Below, piece after piece: positions 62,484-64,000 of a stretch of DNA of 64,000 nt. The notes beneath the pieces are model-generated. The model was not told the DNA's origin. It worked only from the letters and a program-made list of their open reading frames with translations, and made no database searches. The stretch lies in contig NZ_CP061770.1 in NCBI RefSeq assembly GCF_011751865.2, forward strand, positions 1,674,001 through 1,738,000, in the 5' to 3' direction. Source of the DNA: Salinibacterium sp. ZJ70 (lineage in GTDB: Bacteria; Actinomycetota; Actinomycetes; Actinomycetales; Microbacteriaceae). Positions within the stretch are counted from its first letter, which is position 1, and each line of letters starts with the position of its first letter. The position numbers were made by a program, and so were the translations under genes.

Positions 62484-63599
62484 GTGACAGACCACCACAA
62501 CCTGGGCACGCCGATTCGTCAGCCCGTCTCTGCTGAGACCGGCGTCTCTGACCCGTTCCCTCCCGGCGCGGGCGTCACGGACGGCTACCCGCGTTCCGCT
62601 CCCTCAGGTCCTCTGCGCCCGCGCCGCCGTCGTCGTCGCGGCGGACGCTGGGTGGGGATGGTCCTCGCCGTGCTCGCGCTGATCGGGCTCGTGGTCGCGG
62701 CGCCGTGGGACGCGGACCGTCGACAGGTGTATGCCGACCAGTGGATCGTCTGGACGGAGCCCCCACCCGCCGATGTCGAACGCCTCGCCGACGATCTCGC
62801 GCTCACCGAGGAGGGCAGGCGGATCTTCTTCGCCTCGCGTCCGCAGATCGAGTCCGCGCAGTCGTTCCAGGAGCACTGCCCCGCCGAGTCGGCGCTCGTC
62901 CTCGGCTGCTACCACCGCGAGCGGATCTTCGTGTACGCCGTCACCGACGAGCGCCTCGCCGGCACGGTCGAGGCGACGGCGGCCCACGAGCTGCTGCACG
63001 CGTTCCACGACCGTCTGGGCCCCGAGGAGGCGCGACGCATCAACGCGCTCATCGAAGCCTTCGTGGCGCAGCTGCCCACCGACGACGCCAACATGCTCAT
63101 CGTCGCGGGCTACCCGGAGCATCAGCGCATCGACGAATGGCACTCACGCCTCGGCATCTCCTACGCGGAGCTGCCCGCGGAGCTCGAGTCGCACTATGCC
63201 CGCGTCTTCGCCGACCGTTCTCGCGTGATCGCGTTCGACTCGGGCTCGACCGCCGAGCTCGACGGCTACGCGACGCGCATCAGCGAGCTCGCCGCGTCGC
63301 TCGACGCCGCGTACCTCGATCTGGAGACGCGCTCGGCGGCCTACGACAGCGACCTCGCCGCCCTCAACACCGACATCGAGACATTCAATCGTCGCGCCGA
63401 TGACGGCGACTTCGCGAGCCAAGCGCAGTTCGAGCGCGAACGCAGCGCCCTCCTCGGCAGGCAGAGCACGCTCGAGCAGAATCGCCTCACCCTCAACGAC
63501 GATGTCGCGGCATACAACACGATGCTCGAGGAGATGCGCACCCTCGACGCCGAACGCGCGCAGCTCTACGCGGCGCTCGACAGCCGATCAGCTCCCTGA
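62484..63599 (+). CDS. Membrane-anchored HExxH protein with a coiled-coil tail
   Basis: The 371-residue protein has a disordered, Pro/Arg-rich cytoplasmic N-terminus, a membrane helix (about 56-73, GMVLAVLALIGLVVAAP), then an extracytoplasmic domain with ATAAHELLHAFHDRLG, a zinc-type HExxH, and a C-terminal helical region (about 265-365) with long Ala/Leu/Glu runs suggesting a coiled coil. A peptidase role is inferred from the motif only. It follows gabT by 17 nt and may be co-transcribed. It overlaps the OsmC gene end by 12 bp, convergent. Confidence 0.65.
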   Translation: MTDHHNLGTPIRQPVSAETGVSDPFPPGAGVTDGYPRSAPSGPLRPRRRRRRGGRWVGMVLAVLALIGLVVAAPWDADRRQVYADQWIVWTEPPPADVERLADDLALTEEGRRIFFASRPQIESAQSFQEHCPAESALVLGCYHRERIFVYAVTDERLAGTVEATAAHELLHAFHDRLGPEEARRINALIEAFVAQLPTDDANMLIVAGYPEHQRIDEWHSRLGISYAELPAELESHYARVFADRSRVIAFDSGSTAELDGYATRISELAASLDAAYLDLETRSAAYDSDLAALNTDIETFNRRADDGDFASQAQFERERSALLGRQSTLEQNRLTLNDDVAAYNTMLEEMRTLDAERAQLYAALDSRSAP

Positions 63600-64000
63600 C
63601 GCCACCTCGACGCGGGGCTCGTGGCGCACCGGGAAGTTCACGCTCGCCGCGATGAAGCACAGCTCTGCCGCCTCGGCGTGCGCCGCGAGGGCGACATCCG
63701 GATCGTCCCCCGCTGCGATCGTGACGACCGGACGCAGCACTGCCTCCGCCATCCGTCCACGCCCTGCGGGAAGGCGCTCGAGCGTTGCCTCGGCCTCATC
63801 GGAGTAGGCGAGCAGGGTGAGACCGAGGCGAGTGGCGACGTGCAGATAGCTGAGCAGGTGGCATTGCGACAGCGATGCCAGGATGAGCTCCTCCGGATTC
63901 CAACGCGTGCGATCGCCGAAGAAAGCGGGATCGGCCGAGCCGGCGATCTCCTGGAGCTTTCCGGCCGCGCTCACGGTGAGGTCGCGCGCGAACGCACGGC
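63588..64000 (-). CDS. OsmC family peroxiredoxin-like protein (partial, 5' end beyond the window)
   Basis: At least 137 residues are visible. Frame continues upstream of the GTG at 63974 as RAFARDLT, matching OsmC proteins, so the true start lies beyond position 64000. The conserved motifs are present: RWNPEELILASLSQCHLLSY with the peroxidatic Cys, and AELCFIAASVNFPV with the second Cys. It would reduce organic hydroperoxides. Convergent with the HExxH membrane protein. Confidence 0.85.
   Translation of the reverse strand, partial: RAFARDLTVSAAGKLQEIAGSADPAFFGDRTRWNPEELILASLSQCHLLSYLHVATRLGLTLLAYSDEAEATLERLPAGRGRMAEAVLRPVVTIAAGDDPDVALAAHAEAAELCFIAASVNFPVRHEPRVEVASGS

Overview
This window looks like a chromosomal segment of a high-GC actinobacterium, most likely family Microbacteriaceae. 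Supports: strong GC bias at third codon positions, many GTG starts, DUF2510 proteins, a choice-of-anchor G surface protein with a SipW-type peptidase, an Ada-AlkA fusion, a LigD in actinobacterial Pol-PE-Lig order, and many start codons lying 6-7 nt after a TANNNT hexamer, as expected for leaderless mRNAs. I cannot name a genus. I see no rRNA, tRNA, integrase, transposase or CRISPR array.

Layout. 0-13 kb: a CxxC carboxymuconolactone/AhpD-like protein, a half-length MDR protein, then DNA repair (Ada-AlkA, Ku, LigD), with membrane proteins, an SDR, AspA and a PiT phosphate transporter with a small membrane partner. 13-22 kb: a DUF3516-type helicase, four consecutive DUF2510 proteins and a J-domain protein. 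22-33 kb: a class IV aminotransferase, a probable 6C-like RNA, a SNF2 helicase, an M20 peptidase, a GDPD, and a deoxyribose/aldehyde operon (SorC-type regulator, deoC, two ALDHs, a small protein). 33-45 kb: MFS transporter, ribF, truB, a PanE-like protein, mutY, a luciferase-like oxidoreductase and the rbfA-infB-ylxR-nusA block, without rimP next to nusA. 45-51 kb: a putative HExxH peptidase, an ECF sigma factor with a membrane partner, a methyltransferase remnant, a DUF559-type nuclease gene bracketed by two inverted copies of a palindrome, and proS. 51-55 kb: a SipW-type secretion locus. 55-64 kb: MEP isoprenoid genes (ispG, dxr) around a site-2 protease, an FKBP lipoprotein, gabT, a membrane HExxH protein and an OsmC protein cut by the window end.

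Two genes, ligD and the SorC-type regulator, are each split by a single-base frameshift although both halves are well conserved; this may be real or a sequencing error. The most unusual structures are the palindrome-bracketed nuclease gene next to a decayed methyltransferase carrying nine CAC codons, the SipW locus, the DUF2510 array, the SD-masking hairpin in front of infB, and the two-hairpin C-loop RNA near 23.3 kb.
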